The notes under the pieces were generated by a model. It was not told the DNA's origin. It made no database searches and saw only the letters and a list, made by a program, of their open reading frames with translations. A stretch of DNA of 64,000 nucleotides from Ramlibacter tataouinensis TTB310. Lineage in GTDB: Bacteria > Pseudomonadota > Gammaproteobacteria > Burkholderiales > Burkholderiaceae_C. The position numbers were made by a program, and so were the translations under genes. Positions 9,552 to 19,918 of this stretch are shown piece after piece. Numbering within the stretch: the stretch's first letter is position 1; each line of letters opens with the position of its first letter. The DNA is taken from contig NC_015677.1 of assembly GCF_000215705.1 (NCBI RefSeq), positions 2,120,001 through 2,184,000 of the forward strand. Reading direction: 5' to 3'.

Positions 9552-12058
9552 CAATGCACTCCCGTGGGCTGCCGGTCCTGACGGTACTTGCGCACGGCGG
9601 ACACGGTCTGCTTGGCCAGAGCACCGATGTCGGACTCCCAGCCCTCCTCCGCCGGCCAGCGCCTGTGTTCCAGCATGGGCACGTACAGCGAACGCACCCG
9701 GCGATACAGCGCGGCCGCGCCCACCTCGCCGGTCATGCCCAGCAAGGCGTGCAGCGTTTCCAGGCAGCCCTGGAAATCGATGGACGTGACTGCCGTGCGG
9801 AGGGTATCCACCAGCCGCTCCAGCTCGGGCAGGCCCTCGTCCACCAACTCGTCCAGCAGGCCCAGGCGGGCATAGTTCTCCAGACGGTCCACGTCGAGCA
9901 GCGCCTCCTGCGGCGCTGGCGGCGCGCGGTGGTAGCCCACCCAAGGCTCTCGGGCCACCACCGCTCCGCCGCCGTTCTCGGCTTGGGAAAGCAGGCGCTC
10001 GAGCGTCTCATAAAGGCCCGCTGCGCTGACCGGCTTGGTCACGAAATCATCCATGCCGGCCGCCTTGGCCGCCTCGACGGCGGCGGCATCGGAGCGGGCG
10101 GTCATGGCCACGATGGCCAACCGCCGTCCGCCGGGAGGGTCGGCGCGCAAGGCCCGCGCGGTCTGGTAGCCGCCCAGCCCCGGCATGTGGATGTCCAGCA
10201 GCACCGCATCACAGGATTGACCGCCGCGCAGCAGCGCGAGCACCGCTTCGCCATGCTCCGCTTCGACCACCGCGATCCCCGCCTGTTGCAGGTAGGTCGA
10301 CACGGCGCGCCGGTTCCAGCTGTTGTCGTCCGCCACAACCACCGTGCGACCGGCCAGCGCCTTCGCGCGCCGGGCGCCCTGGTGCCGGTCCAGCGCACGC
10401 TGCATGGCCAGCAGCAGCGCCAGCTGCGAACTGGGCTTGCTCGCGAAGCCGTCCATGCCGGCCTTGCGGGCCTTGACTTCCGCCACGTGGCCAGGTTCGC
10501 TGCTGTGCGCCAGGATGGGAACGTCCTGATGTCCCACGCGTCCGCGGCGTATGCGGGCGGCCAGCTCGTAGCCGTCCATGCCTGGCATGTACAAGTCCGT
10601 CACCAGCAGGTCGTAAGAGGTGCGGCCGAGCAGCGCCAGGGCCTCGGCGGCGCTCGAGGCCGTGTCGACCCGAATGCCCGTGTCTGACAGCTTGTGCACC
10701 GTGTACTGCCGGGCCGTGTCGTCGTCGTCGACCACCAGCACCCGGCGCCCGGCGAATGCGGCCGTGGCCTGCTGCCACAACCGGGCCTGGTGGGCCTGCA
10801 GGTCGGCCGCGGCTACGGCGGGGAAGCGCATGGCGAACTCGGTGTGCTCGCCGGGGACGGAACGGCAGCCGATCTCCCCGCCGAAGGAGTGCATCACCCG
10901 CCGGCAGTAGGCCAGTCCCAGGCCGGTGCCCCCCGTCTTGCCTGCGGAGCGGAACGGCTCGAACACATGGGCCAGCACATCATCGGTCATGCCAGGGCCG
11001 GTGTCCCGCACCCGGATCTCCTGCTCCGCCACCGTGATCACCACCTCCAACTGCGGCCGCACCGGCAGGTAGTACAGCGCGTTCTTGATCAGGTTGAAGA
11101 GCACGAATACGAAGGCTGTTTCATCGCCTTTGAAGACGAAGTCCTGCGACACCTCCAGGCGCACGCGGCCGCGCTGCAGCTCGCTGGCGTACCCGTACTC
11201 GCGCACCGCCTTGCCCGCCGCGTCGGACGCCGACAGGTACGAGAAAGCCGCCGGGTCCAAGGGCTTGGCGTTCACCTCGTCCAGGGTCATGGCGATCACT
11301 TGCAAGCCCCGGCTGACAGCCAACTCGCCATGCGCCACATGGCGGTAGAGCTCGTCGATCGCCGCGCCTTCCACGGCCTGCTCGCGGCTCGCCACGGTGG
11401 GCAGGGGCAGCGCCTGCTGCATGCTCTCCAGGTTGTGCTTGAGCTGGGTGAGCGGGTTGCGCATCTCGTGCGCGATGGAGCCAGCCAGCGAGCCGTAGGC
11501 TTGCCGGACCCGTTCAGCCGTCGCCTGCTCGAGTGCGGACTTGAACAGGCTGCCCCCAACCACCGCGGCGATCAGCACCGGAAGCCGGGCCACATAGTCC
11601 ATCGGCAGCCTCGGGTCGGGGTCCGTGAGCACATAGAGCACCGCAGCCGAGGCGAAGCCGGTCAGGAGCATGACCACCATGTTCCGCCAATCCGCTAGCA
11701 GGATGAGCAGGAACACGGCCATGAACGTGTTGCCGATCGCCCCGGGTCCGCCTCCGTTCTTCAATGAGGTGAACACGAAGGTCAGCGGTAGGGTGATGAT
11801 CATCACCGCATACGAATACGGAAGGTAGTAGCGCTTGAGCGACTCGGGCCACCGGTCGCGAAGGAGCAGGCCGAGAAGAATGACGACGTTGACCAGTCGC
11901 AACGGAAGGTCGTTGTAGCTGGGAGCGGTCTTGGTGAATCGCAACAGATAAAGGAGCGGAAACCCGAACAGCACGAGCAGGCTCATGTAGCGCAACAGCA
12001 AGGGCCCATGCTGGTGGTAGGCCTTGTAATGGGCAAACAGCCGATGGATCCACTTCAT
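9551..12058 (-). CDS. CqsS/LqsS-like six-helix hybrid sensor kinase (TM-HisKA-HATPase-REC-REC-Hpt)
   Basis: Inner-membrane hybrid kinase of 835 residues. Residues 1 to about 180 hold roughly six hydrophobic helices with short loops and no sizeable periplasmic domain. The stretch around LFGFPLLYLL, the DRWPESLKRYY loop and LLADW resembles the sensor region of CqsS/LqsS/JqsS receptors for alpha-hydroxyketone signals, judged from memory of the family. Next come HisKA His197 (SIAHEMRNPLTQLKH), the N-box near 322-326 (NLIKNALYYLP), G1 DTGPGM, and G2 GGTGLGLA. Receiver 1 has Asp488, receiver 2 has Asp622, and the C-terminal Hpt has His770 (LHALLGMTGEVGA). Two receivers plus an Hpt is more elaborate than CqsS itself. 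It starts 7 bp after the upstream acyltransferase stop. Confidence 0.85.
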   Translation of the reverse strand: MKWIHRLFAHYKAYHQHGPLLLRYMSLLVLFGFPLLYLLRFTKTAPSYNDLPLRLVNVVILLGLLLRDRWPESLKRYYLPYSYAVMIITLPLTFVFTSLKNGGGPGAIGNTFMAVFLLILLADWRNMVVMLLTGFASAAVLYVLTDPDPRLPMDYVARLPVLIAAVVGGSLFKSALEQATAERVRQAYGSLAGSIAHEMRNPLTQLKHNLESMQQALPLPTVASREQAVEGAAIDELYRHVAHGELAVSRGLQVIAMTLDEVNAKPLDPAAFSYLSASDAAGKAVREYGYASELQRGRVRLEVSQDFVFKGDETAFVFVLFNLIKNALYYLPVRPQLEVVITVAEQEIRVRDTGPGMTDDVLAHVFEPFRSAGKTGGTGLGLAYCRRVMHSFGGEIGCRSVPGEHTEFAMRFPAVAAADLQAHQARLWQQATAAFAGRRVLVVDDDDTARQYTVHKLSDTGIRVDTASSAAEALALLGRTSYDLLVTDLYMPGMDGYELAARIRRGRVGHQDVPILAHSSEPGHVAEVKARKAGMDGFASKPSSQLALLLAMQRALDRHQGARRAKALAGRTVVVADDNSWNRRAVSTYLQQAGIAVVEAEHGEAVLALLRGGQSCDAVLLDIHMPGLGGYQTARALRADPPGGRRLAIVAMTARSDAAAVEAAKAAGMDDFVTKPVSAAGLYETLERLLSQAENGGGAVVAREPWVGYHRAPPAPQEALLDVDRLENYARLGLLDELVDEGLPELERLVDTLRTAVTSIDFQGCLETLHALLGMTGEVGAAALYRRVRSLYVPMLEHRRWPAEEGWESDIGALAKQTVSAVRKYRQDRQPTGVH

Positions 12059-12065
12059 GGCTGTA

Positions 12066-12709
12066 TCACTGAGGCCGGTTCGTGTCGTTGCGCCCCGACA
12101 GGCTGGCGGCGACGCCGGTCGAGCCGCCGCAGATCAGGGTGTAGCGCTTTTCCGTACCTGACAAAGGGACGTCCTTGGCGAAGGCGTTGAAGCCGAAGCG
12201 GCGGTACAGCCGCCCGAGCACGTGGGTGCAGGAGGCATACAGGTCGTCCACCTGCCGATGCGTGCAAGCGTACTGCAGGGCCAGGTGGAGACAGTGACGA
12301 AGTGCGTCCACGTCGCTGCGGTGCTCGGGTGCGAGCACGAGCCGGCCCACCTCCCAATCCGATGGAGTAGGCACCGGCGCACCGTGACCGAGCTGCAGCA
12401 GCAGCGTCTCCGTCAAGGTCAGCTGATAGCCCATGGGCACGATGCGGATCGTGCCGATCGGATCGCCCTCAAGGTAGAAGCCGAACACCAGACCGCACTC
12501 GTCTCTTTTTTTTCGAGCACGGCGAACTGCGGCCCGGCGGCCGCATGGACGGACAAGTCGATCTCCTCGCGAAGGTGCAGCACGCTGGCGATCTCCGCGG
12601 GCGTCTTCAGGTGCCGCAGCACCACGTCCTGGATGGAACCGCCCTCGCGCTGCGGCGGCGCGACCGGGTAGCCGATGGCGGCCACGGGGGAAAGGACTTG
12701 AACGCTCAT
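12066..12709 (-). CDS. GNAT-fold acyltransferase of the LuxI/FeeM type, reading frame changes at an A8 tract
   Basis: The first part (12709 to about 12506) and the second part (about 12506-12066) are in different frames. Joined, they give one protein of about 214 residues with an N-terminal LKTPAEIASVLHLREEIDL helix, a central FGFYLEGDPIGTIRIVP strand, WEVGRLVLAPEHRS and a C-terminal LYRRFGFNAFAKDV. This order matches N-acyl-amino-acid synthases and acyl-homoserine-lactone synthase relatives. Without the shift, translation stops at 12419 after 96 residues. The change falls in CTC GAA AAA AAA GAG, i.e. A AAA AAA, a canonical -1 slippery heptamer. Programmed frameshift, transcriptional slippage, a real mutation or a homopolymer sequencing error are all possible. 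ATG at 12709 follows AGGA at a good distance. The gene sits directly upstream of the CqsS-like kinase. Confidence 0.65.
12436..12455 (-). other. Perfect hairpin inside the acyltransferase gene, downstream of the slippery tract
   Basis: GGCACGAT pairs with ATCGTGCC around a 4-nt loop, an 8-bp perfect stem. It begins about 50 nt downstream of the A8 tract on the coding strand. That is further than the 5-9 nt typical of -1 frameshift stimulators, so it may be incidental. Confidence 0.3.
12506..12513 (-). other. A8 slippery homopolymer (frame-change point)
   Basis: Eight T on the plus strand, so eight A in the mRNA of the acyltransferase. In the upstream frame the codons are GAA AAA AAA GAG. A one-base backward slip places the ribosome in the frame encoding RDECGLVFGFYLEG and the rest of the GNAT core. 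It is the only base run of this length I noticed inside a gene in this window. Confidence 0.7.
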
Positions 12710-13009
12710 TGGGAGGATCCTGGGATGCGAGCTCGACGTGGCCGCATTATCAGGCCGGGCTGGACCGTAACTCAACCCTGTCAGTTTTGACAAACTCATC
12801 CTTGCCGGTGGGCGCTATGCCCCCGCACCCCGGTGTCTCGGCCTGCGGGGCCGACAATCCATCCGCCAAGCCAAGGCCCGCGACTTGTCGGGCGTGCGGA
12901 CCTTGCGGGCGCTGGTGCCGTCCCCATTTGACGGGCATCCCGCCACAAGGCCCAATAGCCGGCTTTCCGCCCGACGGGGTCACCTCCATCGAATTCAGCT
13001 GCTCATCTC
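12710..13009. promoter_or_regulatory. 300-bp divergent intergenic region (acyltransferase / msrB)
   Basis: No coding sequence is supported here. It must contain the promoters of the leftward acyltransferase-kinase operon and of rightward msrB. The only striking structure is the dyad at 12778-12793. No convincing Shine-Dalgarno sequence precedes msrB. Confidence 0.6.
12778..12793. promoter_or_regulatory. Lux-box-like dyad upstream of the acyltransferase gene
   Basis: CTGTCAGTTTTGACAA, with perfect 5-bp arms TGTCA/TGACA around a 4-nt spacer, centred 76 bp upstream of the acyltransferase start. It has the CTGT-N8-ACAR layout of LuxR-family boxes and differs from the perfect palindrome at 34168-34183 at only two of 16 positions. 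No LuxR gene is in the window. Confidence 0.5.
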
Positions 13010-13420
13010 ATGACCTACCCGATCCAGAAAACCGAGGCCGAGTGGAAGGCCCTGCTGGCGCAGAAAGGCGCCGAGCCCCGCGCCTTCGACGTCACGCGCC
13101 ACGCCGCCACCGAGCGCCCCTTCACCGGCAAGTACGAGCGCGTCTGGGCCGACGGCAGCTACCACTGCATCTGCTGCGGCAACAAGCTGTTCGACTCCGG
13201 CACCAAGTTCGATGCCGGTTGCGGCTGGCCCAGCTTCTCCGAGGCCGTGCCCGGTTCGATCAAGGAGATCACCGACCGCAGCCACGGCATGGTGCGCACC
13301 GAGACGGTTTGTGCACAATGCGGCGCCCACCTCGGCCATGTGTTCCCGGACGGGCCGACCCCCACGGGCCTGCGCTACTGCATGAACTCCGCCTCGCTCG
13401 ACTTCGCACCCAAGGCATGA
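13010..13420 (+). CDS. msrB: Peptide-methionine (R)-S-oxide reductase
   Basis: Repairs the R-epimer of methionine sulfoxide in oxidised proteins; cytosolic, thioredoxin-recycled. It is 136 residues, the standard single-domain size. Zinc ligands are the pairs Cys53/Cys56 (CICC) and Cys101/Cys104 (CAQC). The substrate motif GCGWPSF lies near 70-76, and the catalytic Cys124 is in RYCMNSASL. The stop overlaps the yciB start as ATGA. It fits the oxidative-damage theme of the hemerythrin and catalase genes downstream. Confidence 0.96.
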   Translation: MTYPIQKTEAEWKALLAQKGAEPRAFDVTRHAATERPFTGKYERVWADGSYHCICCGNKLFDSGTKFDAGCGWPSFSEAVPGSIKEITDRSHGMVRTETVCAQCGAHLGHVFPDGPTPTGLRYCMNSASLDFAPKA

Positions 13421-13965
13421 AGCTGCTCATCGACTTCTTTCCCATCCTGCTGTTCTTCGCGGCATTCAAGCTGTGGGACATCTGGGTCGCCACCGGCGTG
13501 GCCATCGTCGCGACCATCGCCCAGATCGCCTGGCTGCGCTGGAGCACCGGCAAGGTCGAGCCCATGCAGTGGCTCAGCCTGGGCGTGATCGTGCTGTTCG
13601 GCGGCGCCACCCTGCTGGCGCACAACGACACCTTCATCAAGTGGAAGCCCACGGTGCTGTACTGGCTGATGGGCGGCGCGCTGCTGGTGGGCCAGCTGCT
13701 GTTCCGCAAGAACCTGCTGAAGTCGCTGATGGGCGCCCAGATGCAGCTGCCCGAGGCCGCCTGGCGGGTCCTGAACTGGAGCTGGATGGCCTTCTTCGCC
13801 GCCATGGGCGTGCTGAACCTGTGGGTGGCGTTCAGCTTCGACACCGACACCTGGGTCAACTTCAAGCTGTTCGGCGGCCTGGGCCTGATGGCTCTGTTCG
13901 TGGTGGGGCAGGCGCTGTACCTCGGCCGCTACCTGAAGGCCGAGGAATCGCCCCACAAGCCCTGA
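13417..13965 (+). CDS. yciB: Inner-membrane septation protein YciB
   Basis: Polytopic inner-membrane protein of 182 residues (IspZ/YciB family) implicated in cell-envelope and septum synthesis. The N-terminus [19 protein letters not shown] is characteristic, as are [14 protein letters not shown] and the [23 protein letters not shown]-terminal helix. About five hydrophobic segments are visible. The start is fixed by the 4-bp overlap with the msrB stop. The msrB-yciB-bolA-parvulin order recurs in related beta-proteobacteria. Confidence 0.95.
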   Translation: MKLLIDFFPILLFFAAFKLWDIWVATGVAIVATIAQIAWLRWSTGKVEPMQWLSLGVIVLFGGATLLAHNDTFIKWKPTVLYWLMGGALLVGQLLFRKNLLKSLMGAQMQLPEAAWRVLNWSWMAFFAAMGVLNLWVAFSFDTDTWVNFKLFGGLGLMALFVVGQALYLGRYLKAEESPHKP

Positions 13966-13973
13966 GGACGCGC

Positions 13974-14243
13974 GTGGCCGGCACCGGGATCACCGCTCAG
14001 GCCCTGCAGCAGCGGCTGCAGGAACTCCTGGCGCCCAGTCACCTCGAAGTCATCGATGAGAGCGCAGCCCATGCGGGCCATGCGGGCGCCGACGGCACGG
14101 GTTCCGGCACCCATTTCCGGGTGCGGATCGCTTCCCCGGCCCTGGCCGGCAAGCCCCGCGTGGCGCAGCATCGCCTTGTGTATGATGCGCTGCGAATTTT
14201 CATCGACCGTGGCCTGCATGCGCTGGCGATCGAAACCCTCTGA
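13974..14243 (+). CDS. BolA family protein
   Basis: Small cytosolic protein of 89 residues, typical BolA size. The family pattern is visible: LEVIDESAAHAGHAG, then HFRVRIASPALAGKPRVAQHRLVYDAL. The invariant HR of BolA is present as QHRLVYDAL. BolA proteins partner monothiol glutaredoxins in Fe-S handling and affect morphology under stress. GTG at 13974 was chosen because GAGGA lies just upstream and it gives the full domain. It lies 8 bp after yciB, so it is co-transcribed with it. Confidence 0.9.
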   Translation: MAGTGITAQALQQRLQELLAPSHLEVIDESAAHAGHAGADGTGSGTHFRVRIASPALAGKPRVAQHRLVYDALRIFIDRGLHALAIETL

Positions 14244-14288
14244 TCCTTGCCGATCATCTCCCGCTCCTGACCGTCCCTAGGCAATCCC

Positions 14289-15068
14289 ATGAAAAAGCAC
14301 CTCCTCACGGCCCTGGCCGCAGCCGCCCTCTGCGCCGCCCTGCCCGCCGCCGCACAGAATGTCGCTATCGTCAACGGCAAGCCGGTGCCCAAGGCGCGCG
14401 TCGATGCGCTGTCGGCACAGGTGGCCAAGTCGGGCCGGCCGGTCACGCCGGAGATGAGCAACCAGATCAAGGACGAAGTCATCGCCCGCGAGATCTTCAT
14501 GCAGGAAGCGCAAAAGCGCGGCCTGGAAGGCAGCGAGGACTTCAAGTCGCAGATGGAACTGGCCCACCAGACGCTGCTGATCCGCGAGCTGTTCGCCGAC
14601 CAGCAGAAGAAGAACCCGGTGACGGATGCCGAGATCCAGGCCGAGTACGACAAGTTCGTCGCGGCCAACGGGGGCAAGGAGTACCGGGCCCGCCACATCC
14701 TGGTGGAAAAGGAAGACGAGGCCAGGAAGATCATCGCCGGCCTCAAGAAGGGCGGCAAGTTCGAGGAGATCGCCAAGAAGCAGTCCAAGGACGCGGGGTC
14801 CGGCGCGAACGGCGGCGACCTCGACTGGGCCAACGCCAGCAGCTACGTGCCCGAGTTCGCCGAAGCCATGGTCAAGCTGAACAAGGGCCAGACCACCGAG
14901 GCGCCGGTCAAGAGCCAGTTCGGCTGGCACATCATCCGCGTGGACGACGTGCGCCAGGCCCAGCTGCCCAAGCTGGAAGAGGTCAAGCCGCAGATCGCGC
15001 AGCAGCTGCAGCAGCAAAAGCTCGCCAAGTTCCAGGACGACCTGCGCACCAAGGCCAAGGTGGAATAA
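14289..15068 (+). CDS. Periplasmic parvulin-type peptidyl-prolyl isomerase
   Basis: Exported folding catalyst of 259 residues. A signal peptide (MKKHLLTALAAAALCAALPAAAQ) is followed by an N-terminal SurA/PrsA-like helical region, then a parvulin domain from YRARHILVEKEDEARKII to FGWHIIRVDD, and a charged Gln/Lys-rich C-terminal helix. The active-site pattern ARHILV ... FGWHIIRV is intact. It is the last gene of the msrB-yciB-bolA run, 45 bp after bolA. Confidence 0.93.
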   Translation: MKKHLLTALAAAALCAALPAAAQNVAIVNGKPVPKARVDALSAQVAKSGRPVTPEMSNQIKDEVIAREIFMQEAQKRGLEGSEDFKSQMELAHQTLLIRELFADQQKKNPVTDAEIQAEYDKFVAANGGKEYRARHILVEKEDEARKIIAGLKKGGKFEEIAKKQSKDAGSGANGGDLDWANASSYVPEFAEAMVKLNKGQTTEAPVKSQFGWHIIRVDDVRQAQLPKLEEVKPQIAQQLQQQKLAKFQDDLRTKAKVE

Positions 15069-15071
15069 GGC

Positions 15072-15560
15072 TCAGGCCGGGGCCGAGCTCTCGGCCTGCA
15101 GCTCCTGCTGGCGCGAGCGCAGTTGCGATCCCAGTGCGTCCAGGTCAAGGCCGGGCGCCGTCCTGGCCTTGGGGAAAAGCTCGTCGCGCTCCTCCTTGAC
15201 GTGGTGCTCGATCGCCCGGTTCAGCTCGGCCACCAGCGCATCCATGGCCGCATCGGCGGCGTCCATGGCCTGGATTCGCGCGATCATCTCCTTGGCTTGC
15301 TGGTGCTCGGCGCGCGCCTCTTGCAGCAGGTCGCCCGCATCGGGCATGGCGCGTTGCAGCGCCGGATAGAAGATCTCCTCCTCGATCTGCGCATGCACGG
15401 TGAGCTCGTCGCAGATCCGCATGGCGATGGCGGCACGGTCGGCACCGGCCGCGCCAGGAGACACGGCGGCGAGCCGGGCGTACTCCACGAACAGGTGTTT
15501 GACGGCGATGTGGTCGGCGTCCAGCAGCTCACAGGCGTTCTTGTCGGCCAGGGGTGTCAT
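15072..15560 (-). CDS. Hemerythrin HHE-domain protein
   Basis: Four-helix di-iron-type protein of 162 residues. Candidate iron ligands run in order: DADHIAVKHLF, HAQIEEEIFYPAL, EHQQAKEM and EHHVKEERDELFP. It is probably cytosolic, with no signal peptide. Bacterial HHE proteins are linked to oxygen, NO or iron-damage responses. ATG at 15560 follows GGAG. It converges on the parvulin gene with a 3-bp gap and lies 31 bp downstream of the catalase gene on the same strand, so the two are probably one stress operon. Confidence 0.88.
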   Translation of the reverse strand: MTPLADKNACELLDADHIAVKHLFVEYARLAAVSPGAAGADRAAIAMRICDELTVHAQIEEEIFYPALQRAMPDAGDLLQEARAEHQQAKEMIARIQAMDAADAAMDALVAELNRAIEHHVKEERDELFPKARTAPGLDLDALGSQLRSRQQELQAESSAPA

Positions 15561-15591
15561 GGTGGTGTCTCCGTGTCGGGTTGAAGGTTCT

Positions 15592-18045
<2,454 letters not shown>

Positions 18046-18163
18046 GGAGGGGGTGCTTGTTGTTGGGTTCGGCGGTATTGCCGCCAGCCACGCTACAAGC
18101 CGTCCTGCCCGCTCGTCGTCGGACGGGGCCTTCCTCGTCGGGAGCGATCGGCCTGCGCCGAGC

Positions 18164-18895
18164 TCAGGCCCAGCGCCACGCCGTCATCAGGCCGATCAGC
18201 ACCGGCTGGTGCAGCATGTACCAGCTCAGGCTCCAGCGCCCGAGCCAGGCCAGCGGCGCGGCGGCCGTCGGCAGCCGCCCGGCCACCCGCTCGGGCCGCC
18301 GGCGCAGCAGCCACTGGCCGGCCGCCATGCCCCACCACATCACGCCCAGCCAGGGCAGCAGCGGCACGTAGTCCTCGGTGACCGGCTTGCGCCCGATCAG
18401 GCCCAGCCAGTTCCAGGCCGCATCGTTCAGGAACCCGGGCGCCACCCCGAGGGCGTGGGCGTGGCTCGCCGCGAACTTGGCGGCGATGGCCAGGGCACCG
18501 GCCAGCCACAGCCAGCGCCCCCAGCCGGCCGTCAGGCGCACGATGATGAGCATCACCGCGATGCCATGCAGCACGCCGAAGTAGATGAAGCTCCTGGGGA
18601 ACATCAGGTAAGAGCCGGCCGTGACCAGCAAGGCGCATCCGGCGACCTGGGCCCAGCGCTTCCAGAACCGGGGCCAGCGCTGGCCCTGCTCCACGGCCGC
18701 CGCCTGGCCCAGGCCGGCGCAGAACAGGAACAGGCTGACGATGGCGGTGCGCTGCCAGGTCCAGAACGGGTCGGTGTAGAAGTCCTGCTTCAGCCAGCCG
18801 AAGTGGTTCAGGTCGAAGCAGAAATGGAACGCCGTCATCCAGACGATGGCCAGGCCGCGCAGGGCATCGATGCGGTCGTGGCGGCGCGGTGGCAT
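18164..18895 (-). CDS. DUF1624-type membrane acyltransferase-like protein
   Basis: Polytopic membrane protein of 243 residues. The N-terminus RIDALRGLAIVWMTAFHFCFDL is the signature of the heparan-alpha-glucosaminide acetyltransferase-like/DUF1624 group. About seven hydrophobic segments follow, ending with GRWSLSWYMLHQPVLIGLM, also shared with acyltransferase-3-like proteins. The substrate is unknown. ATG at 18895 gives the signature right at the N-terminus. It stands between katE (118 bp away) and the divergent hydrolase gene. Confidence 0.8.
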   Translation of the reverse strand: MPPRRHDRIDALRGLAIVWMTAFHFCFDLNHFGWLKQDFYTDPFWTWQRTAIVSLFLFCAGLGQAAAVEQGQRWPRFWKRWAQVAGCALLVTAGSYLMFPRSFIYFGVLHGIAVMLIIVRLTAGWGRWLWLAGALAIAAKFAASHAHALGVAPGFLNDAAWNWLGLIGRKPVTEDYVPLLPWLGVMWWGMAAGQWLLRRRPERVAGRLPTAAAPLAWLGRWSLSWYMLHQPVLIGLMTAWRWA

Positions 18896-18997
18896 GACGC
18901 GCAAGTGTAGGGCTTGCGCCGCGCCAGCCCGGCAGCGCGGCCGGAATGGCCAGTTGACGAATCGGTGGTTGCGGCATCCAATCCCACGCTGCCAGCC

Positions 18998-19011
18998 GTT
19001 GGCATGCCAAC
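18998..19011. promoter_or_regulatory. 14-bp perfect palindrome upstream of the MBL-fold hydrolase gene
   Basis: GTTGGCATGCCAAC, a perfect dyad ending 25 bp before the ATG at 19037 and about 100 bp upstream of the divergent acyltransferase gene. Position and symmetry fit a repressor operator. No regulator is encoded next to it. Confidence 0.4.
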
Positions 19012-19036
19012 CAACACGGACCACCAGGAGCCATCG

Positions 19037-19918
19037 ATGAGAACATGCCCGCTGTATGCCTTGCCGCTGCTCGCCGCGCTCGCGGCCTGCGCTCCCATGG
19101 CCAATGTCCCCGCCACCGGCGGCTCGGCATCCATGCCGGTGGCCTCCGCCGCCTCTGCCACGCCCACCGCCGGCAAGACCGAGGTGCTGTGGCTGGGCCA
19201 GGCCACCACCCGCATCACCACGCCCGGCGGCAAGGTCATCGTCATCGATCCCTGGCTCAAGACCAACCCCAAGACGCCGGCCAACTTCAAGGCACTGGAG
19301 GCGCTGGGCAAGGTGGATCTGATCCTGGTCACGCACGCGCATTTCGACCATTTCGCCGACGCGCCGGAGCTGGCCAAGATGCACAAGGCGCCCATGTTCG
19401 GCCCGGCCGGACTGGGCCAGACCGTGGCCACCCTGGGCATCCTGCCGGGCGAGCTGGCGCCGCGCTTCGGCAAGAGCGGCACCGTCGCGCCGCTGGGCCC
19501 GAACGGTCCCAAGATCACGGCCGTGCGGGCCGAGCACTCGTCCGAGCTGGCCTGGAAGGACAGCGCCGGCAAGGACATGGTCTACCCCGGCGGCGAACCG
19601 GTGGGCTTCATCATCGAGATGGAGAACGGCTTCAAGGTCTGGCACATGGGCGATACCGGCGTGTTCGGCGACATGAAGCTGATCGGCGAGATGTACAGGC
19701 CCGACCTGGTGCTGATCCCCATCGGCGGCCACTTCGTCATGGACCCGAAACAGGCCGCCATGGTGGTGCGCGACATGATCAAGCCCAAGTACGCCGTGCC
19801 CATCCATTACGGCACCCTGCCGGTGCTGCGCGGCACGCCCGCGGAGTTCGAGGCCGCGCTGGGCAGGAGCACGGCCCGCATGCTGGCGCTGGAACCCGGC
19901 CAGAAGCTGGACTTCTGA
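19037..19918 (+). CDS. Exported metallo-beta-lactamase-fold hydrolase (UPF0173-like)
   Basis: 293-residue protein with a lipoprotein-like N-terminus (LLAALAACAPM, Cys near 18), so probably anchored in the periplasm or outer membrane. The zinc-binding motif THAHFDHF is intact, with a further His in AEHSSELAW, GHFVMDP and PIHYGTLP, and the strand VIDPWLKTNPKTP. This matches metal-dependent hydrolases of the UPF0173 type rather than classical beta-lactamases; the substrate is unknown. The ATG follows AGGAG. The stop shares one base with the next gene's ATG (TGATG). Confidence 0.85.
   Translation: MRTCPLYALPLLAALAACAPMANVPATGGSASMPVASAASATPTAGKTEVLWLGQATTRITTPGGKVIVIDPWLKTNPKTPANFKALEALGKVDLILVTHAHFDHFADAPELAKMHKAPMFGPAGLGQTVATLGILPGELAPRFGKSGTVAPLGPNGPKITAVRAEHSSELAWKDSAGKDMVYPGGEPVGFIIEMENGFKVWHMGDTGVFGDMKLIGEMYRPDLVLIPIGGHFVMDPKQAAMVVRDMIKPKYAVPIHYGTLPVLRGTPAEFEAALGRSTARMLALEPGQKLDF

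Noticed and set aside
18046..18163. Resemblance of the katE upstream region to the bipartite element
   Set aside because: CCGACG is followed by GTAGCGTGGC rather than CTARGGTGGA, and no CCTAC lies at the right distance.
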